Origin: Defluviitaleaceae bacterium
GTDB lineage: Bacteria > Bacillota > Clostridia > Lachnospirales > WQUN01
Length of the DNA stretch: 59,045 nucleotides
Direction of reading: 5' to 3'
Assembly (NCBI GenBank): GCA_009781755.1
Contig: WQVD01000016.1
Span: forward strand, 1 to 59,045
Shown: one piece after another, positions 41,922-50,553 of the stretch
How positions within the stretch are numbered: the first letter of the stretch is position 1
How the letters are laid out: every line of letters starts with the position of its first letter
Notes under the pieces: model-generated
The model's input: the letters and a program-made list of their open reading frames with translations, nothing else
What the model was told of the DNA's origin: nothing
Databases searched by the model: none
Position numbers and translations under genes: made by a program

Positions 41922-42050
41922 GTCGGGGCCAAGGTCAAAAAATTAAGACCCTGGGCTGCTGCCAAATAAGGCTTTAGCCGGCACCCTTGCGGGGTTCAGG
42001 GCAGCACCCCGAGGTCTTGTCTTTTGATCTTCATCTTTTGACTTTAATCA
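41921..42050 (+). repeat. Intergenic palindromic repeat, copy R4 (composite)
   Basis: GGTCAAAA and AAGACCCTGGGC as in R1, but hairpin 1 is interrupted by a segment (about 41962-41985) that reappears in reverse orientation in R8. The outer end carries inverted AGGTCTTGTCTTTTGAT. It lies between the glycosyltransferase gene and ftsY. Confidence 0.75.
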
Positions 42051-42093
42051 CTCGCGAAAAATCATCCTGCATAACATAAGGAGTTCACACATT

Positions 42094-43071
42094 ATGACAT
42101 CACACGACCTCTCAACCGAACAGCACGACTTCCCGGCTGACCCCACCCCGCCTGAACAAAAAGCAGGCCTTTTCTCGCGCATCAAGCAAAGCTTGACCAA
42201 AACCCGCGAGAACCTAGCTTCGGGCATCAATCAAGTCTTTGCGGCTTTTCATAGTGTCGACGAGGAATTATTTGAAGAATTGGAGGAAGCCCTTATCTTG
42301 GCGGATATGGGCATGGAGACTACGTTGGAAATCCTTGCCGGCGTGCGTGAACAAGTCAAGCTCCAGCGTATCAGCACCCCTGATGGCGTGCGCGCCCTGC
42401 TAGTCGAGGAAATCGCACGTATTATGACCACCGATGTTGCACCGTTCGAGCCTACTTTCCCCGCCGTTTTCCTTATCATTGGCGTCAATGGCGTGGGCAA
42501 GACTACCAGCGTGGGCAAGCTGTCTAAATGGTATAAGTCCGAGGGCAAGACGCTGCTCGTGGCCGCCGCCGACACTTTCCGCGCCGCCGCTATCGACCAA
42601 TTGGCCGTTTGGTGCGACCGCGCCGACGTGCCGCTCATCCGCCAAGGCGAAAACTCCGACCCCGCTGCCGTTGTATTCGATGCCACTTCAGCCGCCAAGG
42701 CACGCAACACCGACCTGCTCCTATGCGACACCGCAGGCCGCCTGCACAACAAAAAGAACCTCATGGACGAGTTGAAAAAGATTCATCGCATCGTAAATGA
42801 TAAACACCCCACCGCGCACAAAGAAGTGCTGCTCGTCCTAGACGCAACGACAGGACAAAACGCCATCCAACAAGCCAAGCTATTCCGCGAAGTAGCCGAC
42901 ATCACCGGCATCATCCTAACCAAACTGGATGGAACGACCAAAGGCGGTATGGTCGTGGCCATTAAAAAAGAGTTGGACATACCGGTAAGATTCATAACCA
43001 CAGGCGAGGGCATTGATGACATACAGCCGTTCGAAGCGGGAGATTTTGCACGGGCGTTATTTGAAGCCTAA
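42094..43071 (+). CDS. ftsY: Signal recognition particle receptor FtsY
   Basis: 325 aa. A short acidic A domain (about 1-45), the N domain (SVDEELFEELEEALILADMG), then the SRP GTPase: P-loop GVNGVGKTT (130-138), the DTFRAAA insertion-box region, DTAGRLHN and TKLDGTTKGG. It docks ribosome-nascent-chain complexes at the membrane. AAGGAG precedes the ATG. Complete length for a Gram-positive FtsY. Confidence 0.97.
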   Translation: MTSHDLSTEQHDFPADPTPPEQKAGLFSRIKQSLTKTRENLASGINQVFAAFHSVDEELFEELEEALILADMGMETTLEILAGVREQVKLQRISTPDGVRALLVEEIARIMTTDVAPFEPTFPAVFLIIGVNGVGKTTSVGKLSKWYKSEGKTLLVAAADTFRAAAIDQLAVWCDRADVPLIRQGENSDPAAVVFDATSAAKARNTDLLLCDTAGRLHNKKNLMDELKKIHRIVNDKHPTAHKEVLLVLDATTGQNAIQQAKLFREVADITGIILTKLDGTTKGGMVVAIKKELDIPVRFITTGEGIDDIQPFEAGDFARALFEA

Positions 43072-43129
43072 CTTCGCTAGGCTTCATAAGCAGAATCGCG
43101 CAGCGATTGTGCGCATGGGCTACGAACAA

Positions 43130-43256
43130 GCCAAACGTGCATCTGGGCAGCCAAAAGATCAAGACCCTAGGCGCAGCCCAGACCCGCAAGGGGAAGCGTC
43201 CCCCTTGACCCGCGCTGTGCTTCGCGAGGACCGACGATTATAAGTACAAAAATAAA
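43130..43256 (+). repeat. Intergenic palindromic repeat, copy R5
   Basis: Contains AAGACCCTAGGCGCAGCCCAGACCC, CAAGGGGAAGCGTCCCCCTTG and the CGCGCTGTGCTTCGCGAG tail, then AGTACAA and a terminator, in the same order as R1 and R3. Downstream of ftsY. Confidence 0.82.
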
Positions 43257-43258
43257 AC

Positions 43259-43287
43259 CAAAAAAACCGCCGCGGCGGTTTTTTTAT
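43259..43287. terminator. Bidirectional terminator between ftsY and the HAD gene
   Basis: The palindrome AAAAAACCGCCG/CGGCGGTTTTTT, lying between repeat copies R5 and R6 of opposite orientation. Confidence 0.85.
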
Positions 43288-43304
43288 GTTTTTAAGCTTC
43301 CTTC

Positions 43305-43433
43305 CAGCAATCGGCGACGGTGCCGGTTAAATCCTTATTTGGCGAAGCCGCATAGGGGATCAAAGGGGCGCTTGTGCCCCTTTGCGGGTCTGGGCAAGCG
43401 GCCCAGGGTCTTGTCCTTTGACTTTAACCTCGC
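43305..43433 (-). repeat. Intergenic palindromic repeat, copy R6 (inverted)
   Basis: AAAGGGGCGCTTGTGCCCCTTT hairpin and a CTGGGCAAGCGGCCCAG hairpin, then GGTCTTGTCCTTTGAC. It contains a diverged version of the R4/R8 insert at about 43316-43340. Downstream of the leftward HAD gene. Confidence 0.75.
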
Positions 43434-44200
43434 AACCCCACCACATCAATATCCGCCACACTATCAAAAACATAATCCGGCTTATACGGATACAACTCCA
43501 AATCATCCCTTCCGGCCACCCCGGACAGCACCAAGCACGTCCGCATGCCCGCCTCCATGCCGCCTACGATATCGGTATCCATGCGGTCGCCAATCATGAC
43601 GGTATCTTCGGGATGCACGCCAAGTTTGCGGGCGGCCATCATCATCATGAGCGAGTTGGGCTTGCCTATGATGTAGGGCTTTTTTCCCGTGGCAGCTTCT
43701 ATGGCGGCTAGGATTACGCCACATGCGGGTTCGTTGCCCGACGAAGTGGGATCCACCATGTCGGGGTTGGTTCCGATGAATTTGGCACCGGCGTTGATGA
43801 GGTCGATGGCGGTTTTGAGCGTCTCGAAGCTCAAGCCGGTGCGGGTTTTGCCTACGACTACGTAGTCGGGGTTGTTGTGGGATATGGTGAAGCCTACGTT
43901 GTATAATTCGCTGATGAGGCCGCCGCCGCCGATTACGTAGGCAGTGGCGTTTTCTTTTTGCTGGCGCAGGAACATGGCGGTGGCCATGGCGGAAGTGATG
44001 AAGTTTTCCTCGCACAGGCCACGGATGCCCATTTGCGCGAGTTTTTGCGCCAGGTCGCGTGGGGTTTGCTCGGAATTGTTGGTTAGGAACAAGAACTTGA
44101 CACCACCGTTTATCATGCGGTCGATGAAATCATTCGCGCCATCAATGAGCCGCGAACCGCGATAGATGACACCGTCCATGTCGGAAATTACGCTTAGCAT
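43424..44200 (-). CDS. HAD-IIA phosphatase (NagD/AraL-like)
   Basis: 258 aa. HAD motif I DMDGVIYRG (nucleophile Asp7, acid Asp9), motif II LTNNS, motif III Lys in YIIGKPN and motif IV GDRMDTDI. The C2a cap insertion between II and III defines the NagD/AraL/p-nitrophenyl phosphatase group. A perfect GGAGG precedes the ATG, and the gene overlaps the glycerol-1-phosphate dehydrogenase gene by 7 nt. In Bacillus subtilis araL and araM are also adjacent, so the pair seems to be a conserved functional unit. Confidence 0.9.
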   Translation of the reverse strand: MLSVISDMDGVIYRGSRLIDGANDFIDRMINGGVKFLFLTNNSEQTPRDLAQKLAQMGIRGLCEENFITSAMATAMFLRQQKENATAYVIGGGGLISELYNVGFTISHNNPDYVVVGKTRTGLSFETLKTAIDLINAGAKFIGTNPDMVDPTSSGNEPACGVILAAIEAATGKKPYIIGKPNSLMMMMAARKLGVHPEDTVMIGDRMDTDIVGGMEAGMRTCLVLSGVAGRDDLELYPYKPDYVFDSVADIDVVGLRG

Positions 44201-45282
44201 TGATTAACCTCCTTTCGAATCATAACCTTTAAAAATTCGTCGCTCTTCACATATTCTACCGCACGGGTGAAGCTATCGGCCTCGCTCAGCACGGTGTAAA
44301 AATCGCGCTTCATGGTGGGCGCTAGCCGCACGGCCTCCATAAATTCGTCATACGGGAAGGGTTGCGCCTGCACATGCGCCAAAAAGCCCGTTTGTTCCAA
44401 CACGATCCGCACGTCGGCGGTGTGGGTGTTATTTTGCAACAACGCGCACAGGTACGTGGCCACACCCACTTGAATGCCGTGCAGGCGCGGCTTCGCGCTG
44501 ATAGCATCCAGCGCGTGGGAAATCAAATGCTCCGACCCGCTAGCCGGGCGCGACGACCCCGCAATTTCCATCGCCAGCCCGCTCATGGTCAACGACGAGG
44601 CCAAGCTCCGTTGGAAAGATTCGCCGTGGATATCCAACGAATGCTTCAGAAATAAAATGTCCAGCGAGTTGTATGCCAACACCCCGGCCAAGTCCACAAA
44701 CCGCGCCAGCCCTTTGTTGCGGGCGGTGCGCCAATCGCGCAGGGCGGTGGTTTTGGACACCATGTCGCCAATGCCGGAAAACAACAACGCGTCGGGGCTA
44801 TTTTTGATGATGTCCAAGTCGATAACCACGCCGTAGGGGCAACCGGCCTTCACGCTTTTACGCTTGCCCTGCACCGTCAGCGACGCCGACGGGCTGGAAA
44901 ATCCATCATTGGAAATGGCCGTCGGCACGCTGATAAACGGAATTTTCAACAAGTGCGCGGCATACTTGGCAAAGTCCAACGCCATGCCGCCGCCCACCCC
45001 CACAATCGCCGCCACCCCAGGCAAAAAAAACGCCGACCGCGTCACCGCATCGACATCCAATTCCGTCACCACCAGCTCATGCGACACATTTATTTCAAAC
45101 ATGTCCAAGCTGCAACGCAGCGGCGCACCCACTACGGCCTCAATGCCCTCGCCCCAATACAAAGCAATGCGCGTCAAGCCCTTGTCGGACAAATATTTGC
45201 CCATTTTGTTCATCTTTCCCTTGCCGATTTTCAGCAAATAAGGAATTTCTATCTGCTTGCTGGTCGCGTCAATACGCATCAT
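44194..45282 (-). CDS. araM: Glycerol-1-phosphate dehydrogenase (AraM/EgsA-like)
   Basis: 362 aa. Dehydroquinate synthase/iron-alcohol dehydrogenase fold with G-V-G-G-G-M-A-L-D-F-A-K-Y for NAD(P), PTAISNDGFSSPSASL for the substrate and metal ligands in SGSEHLISHALD. These mark sn-glycerol-1-phosphate dehydrogenases, which reduce dihydroxyacetone phosphate to the archaeal-type stereoisomer. Bacterial AraM feeds G1P into PcrB-type lipids. The phosphatase directly downstream may act on the product. Starts one base into the GNAT stop codon. Confidence 0.85.
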   Translation of the reverse strand: MMRIDATSKQIEIPYLLKIGKGKMNKMGKYLSDKGLTRIALYWGEGIEAVVGAPLRCSLDMFEINVSHELVVTELDVDAVTRSAFFLPGVAAIVGVGGGMALDFAKYAAHLLKIPFISVPTAISNDGFSSPSASLTVQGKRKSVKAGCPYGVVIDLDIIKNSPDALLFSGIGDMVSKTTALRDWRTARNKGLARFVDLAGVLAYNSLDILFLKHSLDIHGESFQRSLASSLTMSGLAMEIAGSSRPASGSEHLISHALDAISAKPRLHGIQVGVATYLCALLQNNTHTADVRIVLEQTGFLAHVQAQPFPYDEFMEAVRLAPTMKRDFYTVLSEADSFTRAVEYVKSDEFLKVMIRKEVNQC

Positions 45283-45974
45283 TAACCTCCAATTTTCCGC
45301 ACCGTATACCCAATATAAAAACCCGCCTGCGTGAATCCCACGGCTTCGGCAGCTTCTTTTTCCAGCGGATTGTCGCTGTCCACCATATAAATAATCTGCT
45401 GCTTGCCCAACTTAAATGCATGCGCCACCGCGGCAGAAACCAACGCGCTGCGCGGATTAACGTGCTGATATCCCTCCGCCGTTTCCACAGCAAATATTTC
45501 AGCCATCGTTTCGTCGCGCATTTGGGTCATGATCATCGAATAACCGATGATTATACCCATGTTGTACAGCACAAAAATGCCCCAAATATCCCGCTTGTCG
45601 CGCACACGCGCACTGGTCCAATACATATCCGGCAACGCATCATGCATCCGCGCGAAGGTGTCAAAATCTTTGTCCTCCAGCGGCTCAACCCCGCAATAAT
45701 CCGAATCCGAATAATAATTATACGCCGGCACAAAATCCGCCGGTGCCAACACCATCCGCAAGCAATCCTCCAGCACCTCCGCACCGATTTCCGCCAGCGC
45801 AGCTTCGGGAATTGCCACATTGCGAAAGCAAAAATTCAACTCAAACCCCGCAAACCGCACACACACTTCCGACCAGATTTTGCGCAAATCGGCCTCGCTT
45901 ACATCGTTAATTTGGATGTAATTCTCTGATACTTCCGCGCGGATTTCCACGCCTTGGATGAATACGGATTCCAT
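45282..45974 (-). CDS. GNAT-family acetyltransferase
   Basis: 230 aa. The C-terminal 120 residues show GNAT layout: a beta strand with MGIIIGYSMIM, EIFAVETAEGYQHVNPRSALVSAAVAHAF as the acetyl-CoA region (the pyrophosphate loop is Q-H-V-N-P-R-S, less canonical than R-x-x-G-x-G/A), and VDSDNPLEKEAAEAVGFTQAGFYIGYTVRKI at the end. The N-terminal half is unassigned. Operon with araM and the HAD phosphatase (1-nt overlap). Substrate unknown. Confidence 0.8.
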   Translation of the reverse strand: MESVFIQGVEIRAEVSENYIQINDVSEADLRKIWSEVCVRFAGFELNFCFRNVAIPEAALAEIGAEVLEDCLRMVLAPADFVPAYNYYSDSDYCGVEPLEDKDFDTFARMHDALPDMYWTSARVRDKRDIWGIFVLYNMGIIIGYSMIMTQMRDETMAEIFAVETAEGYQHVNPRSALVSAAVAHAFKLGKQQIIYMVDSDNPLEKEAAEAVGFTQAGFYIGYTVRKIGG

Positions 45975-45985
45975 TATTGCTCCTT

Positions 45986-46675
45986 CTAGTGCGGCAGCCC
46001 AAAATGCGCTTCCAGCAATTTCAAGGTTTCCTCAATCGTACTTTTTTCTGTGCGCACAATGTTAAAAAGATTATGTTTGCGGACTTCGTTATAAATATTT
46101 TCTGCGCCTATTTTGAATATTTCATCTTGTTTCGCCTTCTTTTTTTCCGGGTTGTTTAACGACATCAGCCATTCATAATGGTCTTTATGGTCATCACGCG
46201 CACCGTAATTATCAAAAGAAATTAAGTGCGGAGCGGTCAGAAGACAAGCGATTTTATTGTAATTGGCAATTTCAACGAGCAGATCCATGGATGCACAGTA
46301 ATCTATGACGACTTTGTTGTTTTGCGACAATTTCACAAGCTCAATGATTACAAATTCCAAAAATTCATCATTGTTACTACGCCCGTCGCTCTCTGCGATG
46401 ATCTCCTCAGCGGGTCGTGCAAAGTGGGCATCCCAATCATACCCCCCATGTTCTTTGTAGCGATTATCACCTGCGATTTGTAACGGTTGATATTTTTCTT
46501 CGCAAAACGATTTATACTGCTTAAAGGGTTTGCCGTTATGATTATAATCAAACCAAACAAACCCATGTTTTTCGACCAGGACTTTTGCCATTGTAGTCTT
46601 TCCGGCCAATATGGTTCCCGTAAGGAAATATACATTTTTCAAACTGTGCTTCAAAATGTTGTTCGCGATATGCAT
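45986..46675 (-). CDS. P-loop kinase-like protein
   Basis: 229 aa. Walker A GTILAGKTT about 20 residues from the N-terminus, and KVVIDYC as a possible Walker B strand. Many Lys, Asn and Tyr and somewhat AT-rich. GAGGAGG precedes the ATG. No substrate motif recognised. The ribosome site and upstream 68 bp duplicate the 3' end and downstream region of the parC gene. Confidence 0.7.
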   Translation of the reverse strand: MHIANNILKHSLKNVYFLTGTILAGKTTMAKVLVEKHGFVWFDYNHNGKPFKQYKSFCEEKYQPLQIAGDNRYKEHGGYDWDAHFARPAEEIIAESDGRSNNDEFLEFVIIELVKLSQNNKVVIDYCASMDLLVEIANYNKIACLLTAPHLISFDNYGARDDHKDHYEWLMSLNNPEKKKAKQDEIFKIGAENIYNEVRKHNLFNIVRTEKSTIEETLKLLEAHFGLPH

Positions 46676-46680
46676 AGATT

Positions 46681-46748
46681 TGCCTCCTCAGAAAATGCCC
46701 CGATGTGGGGATTTTTGTCCGCGCGGTAATAGTCGCGGCCGTCGGGAG
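46681..46748 (-). repeat. Duplicate of the parC 3' end
   Basis: About 68 bp (roughly 80 percent identical by eye) matching 47274-47341, including codons for D-x-R-x-Y-Y-R-A-D-K and the GAGGAGG site. Here it is not part of a complete gene; it lies between the cupin stop and the kinase start. Confidence 0.75.
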
Positions 46749-46764
46749 ATTGCGTGAAATATTA

Positions 46765-47268
46765 TTACTCGTCCTCACCATCGTAATATGCCACATTGCT
46801 GCCCAATAAAAAATTATCGCGCATCCCACCCGCGTGGCGGATGCCAACTTTGCCCGTGCGCGGATAATACGCGATGTCGGGCGTTTGGTTCGTATCCACG
46901 TCAAGGTACACCAGCGCGTCCGTTGGGTGCGTGTTAGTAATTTTGTGCGCACCCGCTTCCCCCGCCGGGCACACAATTACATCGCCCGCCGTTATCGGAA
47001 ACATGCCGTCATTCGATTCCAGCTCACCACAACCCGCTATGACGTAGAAAACTTCCTCATTGGTCGTGTGGTAGTGGAAGGGGTAATTCGACTTGCCCGG
47101 CGGCAACGTGTAGAACGCGACGACCGTTTGGTTACCCTCGCGCGGGCTAGCTACTTCGTATTTGTGCACACTTGGTGTAACGGCCTGCTTGGCAAAACCG
47201 TACTTGGGGTGGTCGTCTACATGTTTGGCTAGGATGTCGGCCATGCGGGTGATGGTGATTTTATTCAT
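46765..47268 (-). CDS. Cupin-domain protein
   Basis: 167 aa. The two cupin motifs are visible: H-Y-H-x-x-x-E-E-V-F-Y-V-I-x-G-x-G (metal ligands His, His and Glu) and GDVIVCPAGEAGAHKITN (His). Single-domain cupin; the role cannot be set. GAGGAGG lies upstream inside the parC tail, and the start is 5 nt from the parC stop. The parC-like tail motif is repeated after its stop. Confidence 0.85.
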   Translation of the reverse strand: MNKITITRMADILAKHVDDHPKYGFAKQAVTPSVHKYEVASPREGNQTVVAFYTLPPGKSNYPFHYHTTNEEVFYVIAGCGELESNDGMFPITAGDVIVCPAGEAGAHKITNTHPTDALVYLDVDTNQTPDIAYYPRTGKVGIRHAGGMRDNFLLGSNVAYYDGEDE

Positions 47269-47272
47269 GCGA

Positions 47273-49582
47273 CTACCTCCTCATAAAATGCCCAGCGGTG
47301 GGGATTTTGTCTGCGCGGTAATATTCGCGGTCATCGGGGGGTAAGTTGAACTTACCCGGCAACGCGCCATCTTTTGAAGTTGTCGCAGTATCCGCTGCCG
47401 CCACGGTGTTTGCCACCGCTCCTGCATCCCCCGCGTTCGCATCTCCGACATCCTGCGCCACAACCGGTTCCAACAACCGCATTTCCGTCAGTGCGGATTT
47501 TTTGCTTTTCAGCAGCGTAAACACCGTCAAGCCACCGGATGACTTGGACGCGTTGAGCGGTATTAATGACGAATGCAGCACCATGGCTTTGTCTTTGCCG
47601 CGCTGCAGGTACAAGTCTGCGTCAGCAGCCAGCCACTCCATGCCCACCAGCGGCGATTTATCACTGTAGGCGTTCACCAATTTCTTGCGGTTTTGCTTGG
47701 TGGCGTAGGCGGATAACGGCACTTTGGCACACTTGCCGTTTTCGAAGGCGAACACCATGTAGCCGGTATAATCCCGCGCGGGCACCATGTGGATGACGCG
47801 CTCGCCTGCATCCATGCCCAGCACATTAGTAAGGTATTCGCCCAGCGACGACGCCTTGCAATCGGCAATATCGTACAGCCGCATCTTGTAGCAATTACTG
47901 GTGCTGGAGAAGAAAAGCATTTCATCGCGGTTGGTGGCATCCAACTCCTGCACGATGCTGTCGTTTTCCTTGAGCGCTTGCTCGCCCGCCGACCGCAGCG
48001 ACACCAGCGATATTTTCTTCAAGTAATTCTCCCGCGTCAGGAACAATTTGAGGTTGTAATCTTCAATGAAGGATTCCTCGGTGGGGGTGGATGTGACCGC
48101 GTCATAGATGATATCCGTGCGGCGGGGCTTGCCGTATTTTTTGATGATTTCCTTGAGTTGCGTGATGATGAGCGCCCGGATTTTGACCTCGCTGCCGTGG
48201 GTGAGTTTGAGATCGTCAATTTCCTTGCGCAAGTCCTCGCGTTCGGCCACGCGCCCCAGCAGATGTTCGCGGTTCAAGTGACGCAGGCGGATTTCTGCAA
48301 TAAATTCGGCTTGTAGCAATGTAATGTCAAAACCCTGCATCAAGTTGGCGATAACGTCTTTTTCCTTCTCTGTTTCGCGGATGATCTTGATGGCCTTGTC
48401 GATGTCCAGCAAAATTTTCGCCAAACCTTCTAACAGGTGTAGCTTTTCGGATTTTTTCTCAATGTCGTAGGCCAAGCCGCGCTTGATGCAACCCATGCGA
48501 AAAGCCGTCCATTCTTCCAAAATGGCCGCAATGCCCATGACACGCGGGCGGCCATTGACCAAGAAATTGAAGTTGCAATTAAAGCCGTCTTGTAGCGTCG
48601 TCAGCGAGTACAAACGCTGCATAATCGCGTCCGCGTCGGCGGTTTTTTTGATGTCGATGGCAATTTTCAGGCCGTGCAGGTCGGTTTCGTCGCGCACATC
48701 TTGGATGTCGCGCACTTTGTTTTGCTTCACCAACGACACGATTTTGTCGATAATTGCTTCCGCCGTGGTGGTGTATGGAATTTCATAAATTTCGATGCAC
48801 GAATTCTTCTTGTCAAAACGGTACCGCGCACGCAATTTGAACGACCCGCGCCCCGTTTCATAGATATTATTAATTTCCTCCGGTACGTAAAGCAGCTCGC
48901 CACCTGTTGAAAAATCGGGCGCAAGCAACGTCTTAGTGATGTCATGCGCGGGGTTTTTCAGCCATGCAATCGTCGTTTCGCACACTTCGCGCAGGTTAAA
49001 ACTGGCCACCGTGCTGGCCATACTCACCGCGATACCTTGGTTGGGTGTCACCAACAAATTGGGGAAAGTCGTGGGCAACAACGTTGGTTCCTGCATCGTG
49101 CCGTTATAATTATCCACCATATCCACGACATTCTTGTCGATATCCGCAAAAATTTCGCGGCAGATTTCATCCAGCTTGGCCTCGGTATAGCGACTTGCCG
49201 CATATGCCATATCCCGCGACGAATGCTTGCCGAAGTTACCTTTCGAGTCCACAAACGGGTGCAGCAGCGCGTCATTACCCCGCGTCAGACGCACCATCGT
49301 TTCGTAGATAGGCCCATCGCCGTGCGGGTTTAACCGCATTGTTTGCCCGACAATATCCGCCGATTTAATGCGTCCACGCGTGGATGACAACAACCCCATT
49401 TTGTACATCGTGTACAAAAGTTTGCGGTGCGCCGGTTTGAACCCATCCATTTCCGGTATTGCGCGGGAAATAATGACGCTCATCGCATACGGCATAAAAT
49501 TGATTTCCAACGCGTCGGTAATGGCTTGTTCGATGATTTCGGCTTCGGGCGCGGCTACGGGGGGGGAGAGTTTTTTTGGCAC
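47273..49582 (-). CDS. parC: Type IIA topoisomerase subunit A (ParC/GyrA-like)
   Basis: 769 aa, GTG start at 49582 with AAAGGA upstream. The breakage-reunion domain has FKPAHRKLLYTMY, GDGPIYETMVRL and active-site Tyr132 in ASRYTEAKL. The coiled-coil tower (HLLEGLAKILLDIDKAIKIIRE) and a short C-terminal region follow, without a clear full beta-pinwheel. Before the last 30 residues is an Ala/Gly/Asp/Thr-rich linker. This is the divergent Clostridia form paired with the ParE-like gene at 52743. Acts with ParE to decatenate or relax DNA. Confidence 0.9.
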   Translation of the reverse strand: MPKKLSPPVAAPEAEIIEQAITDALEINFMPYAMSVIISRAIPEMDGFKPAHRKLLYTMYKMGLLSSTRGRIKSADIVGQTMRLNPHGDGPIYETMVRLTRGNDALLHPFVDSKGNFGKHSSRDMAYAASRYTEAKLDEICREIFADIDKNVVDMVDNYNGTMQEPTLLPTTFPNLLVTPNQGIAVSMASTVASFNLREVCETTIAWLKNPAHDITKTLLAPDFSTGGELLYVPEEINNIYETGRGSFKLRARYRFDKKNSCIEIYEIPYTTTAEAIIDKIVSLVKQNKVRDIQDVRDETDLHGLKIAIDIKKTADADAIMQRLYSLTTLQDGFNCNFNFLVNGRPRVMGIAAILEEWTAFRMGCIKRGLAYDIEKKSEKLHLLEGLAKILLDIDKAIKIIRETEKEKDVIANLMQGFDITLLQAEFIAEIRLRHLNREHLLGRVAEREDLRKEIDDLKLTHGSEVKIRALIITQLKEIIKKYGKPRRTDIIYDAVTSTPTEESFIEDYNLKLFLTRENYLKKISLVSLRSAGEQALKENDSIVQELDATNRDEMLFFSSTSNCYKMRLYDIADCKASSLGEYLTNVLGMDAGERVIHMVPARDYTGYMVFAFENGKCAKVPLSAYATKQNRKKLVNAYSDKSPLVGMEWLAADADLYLQRGKDKAMVLHSSLIPLNASKSSGGLTVFTLLKSKKSALTEMRLLEPVVAQDVGDANAGDAGAVANTVAAADTATTSKDGALPGKFNLPPDDREYYRADKIPTAGHFMRR

Positions 49583-49615
49583 GTGCGTTCAGTCCTTTTT
49601 GAGTTGGAATAAAAA

Positions 49616-49690
49616 TCAAGGGCAAGGTCAAAAGCAAGACCGTGAGCGCTGCCCACACCCGCGAGCTTTAAAAAGCTCGACCAAACTTTT
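49616..49690 (+). repeat. Intergenic palindromic repeat, copy R7 (short)
   Basis: AAGGTCAAAAGCAAGACCGTGAGCGCTGCCCAC resembles hairpin 1, with GAGCTTTAAAAAGCTC replacing hairpin 2. It lies between parC and the upstream methyltransferase gene. Confidence 0.6.
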
Positions 49691-49750
49691 TGTAAGAAAC
49701 CGCAAGCGGTTTATTGGGGTAATTGGCGTTGTTTTTGGCAGGTGGGCGTT

Positions 49751-50548
49751 TTAGGGTTTGCGTAGGATGTAGGCATAGGATGTGATGACGATTTCTAGGC
49801 CGAAGGATGCTGCAGCTTCGCCTAGCTCCCAGTCGGTGCTTTCTACGCGGCGGTAGTGCGGAGTCTTTTCTTCGATGATGAAACCGGCGCGGGTGAAGCG
49901 TTCGTCCCAAGTTAGTTTGTCGTTGCGGAACCAATTTTTTTTGCCCCAACGGTCGAATACTTCTTGGACAATGGCTTTGTTTTCGTGTTCGTTTTCGATG
50001 GTGAAGAGGTGACCGCCGGGTTTTAGTACGCGGTATGCTTCGCTTATGCCGTTCGCTTGGTCATCGCCCGCGTAGCGCAGGGACGACAGGCCGATGTTGG
50101 AGGTGATTGCGTCGATGGTGTTGGACGGTAGCGGCATGTTGGCGGCGTTGAAGCATGCGAATTGGATGAGTGCTTCAGGTGCGTTGGTTTGCATGAAGGC
50201 TTGCCAGTTTTCGATGACGGCGGGGCAAGCGTCGGTGGCCAGCACTTGTGCGTCGGGGCGGATGGCTAGGATGTCCGGCAGCAGCCCCAAGTTGGGGCCG
50301 CAGGCGATTTCCATCAGCGGCAAATGCGTGTCGGCGGCTTTTTGGCACAGGGCGTGGTATACCGCGTTGTTGTAATCGCCGGTTGCGCCGCGCGTTTGCC
50401 ACCGCCGCGCGAATCGTCCGCCCGTTGTCCACGATGCGATATCCGCTTCGTCGAATTGGTCGCCCTCGCGGTCACTGCCGAAATAGGGCGTGCCGTTTTT
50501 TTCGTACTGCGGGGGTTTTGACCAACGTACGTTATTCATGTGGCGCAT
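49751..50548 (-). CDS. SAM-dependent methyltransferase
   Basis: 265 aa from the ATG at 50548 (GGAG 10 nt upstream). Class I motif I is LMEIACGPNLGLLPDI, then motif II LATDACP, motif IV region FNAANMPLPSNTIDAITSNIGLSSL and VLKPGGHLFTIENE after it. Methyltransf_11-type small-molecule or unknown substrate. Follows the 50554 gene by 5 nt, so the two are co-transcribed. Confidence 0.85.
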   Translation of the reverse strand: MRHMNNVRWSKPPQYEKNGTPYFGSDREGDQFDEADIASWTTGGRFARRWQTRGATGDYNNAVYHALCQKAADTHLPLMEIACGPNLGLLPDILAIRPDAQVLATDACPAVIENWQAFMQTNAPEALIQFACFNAANMPLPSNTIDAITSNIGLSSLRYAGDDQANGISEAYRVLKPGGHLFTIENEHENKAIVQEVFDRWGKKNWFRNDKLTWDERFTRAGFIIEEKTPHYRRVESTDWELGEAAASFGLEIVITSYAYILRKP

Positions 50549-50553
50549 CAGTG

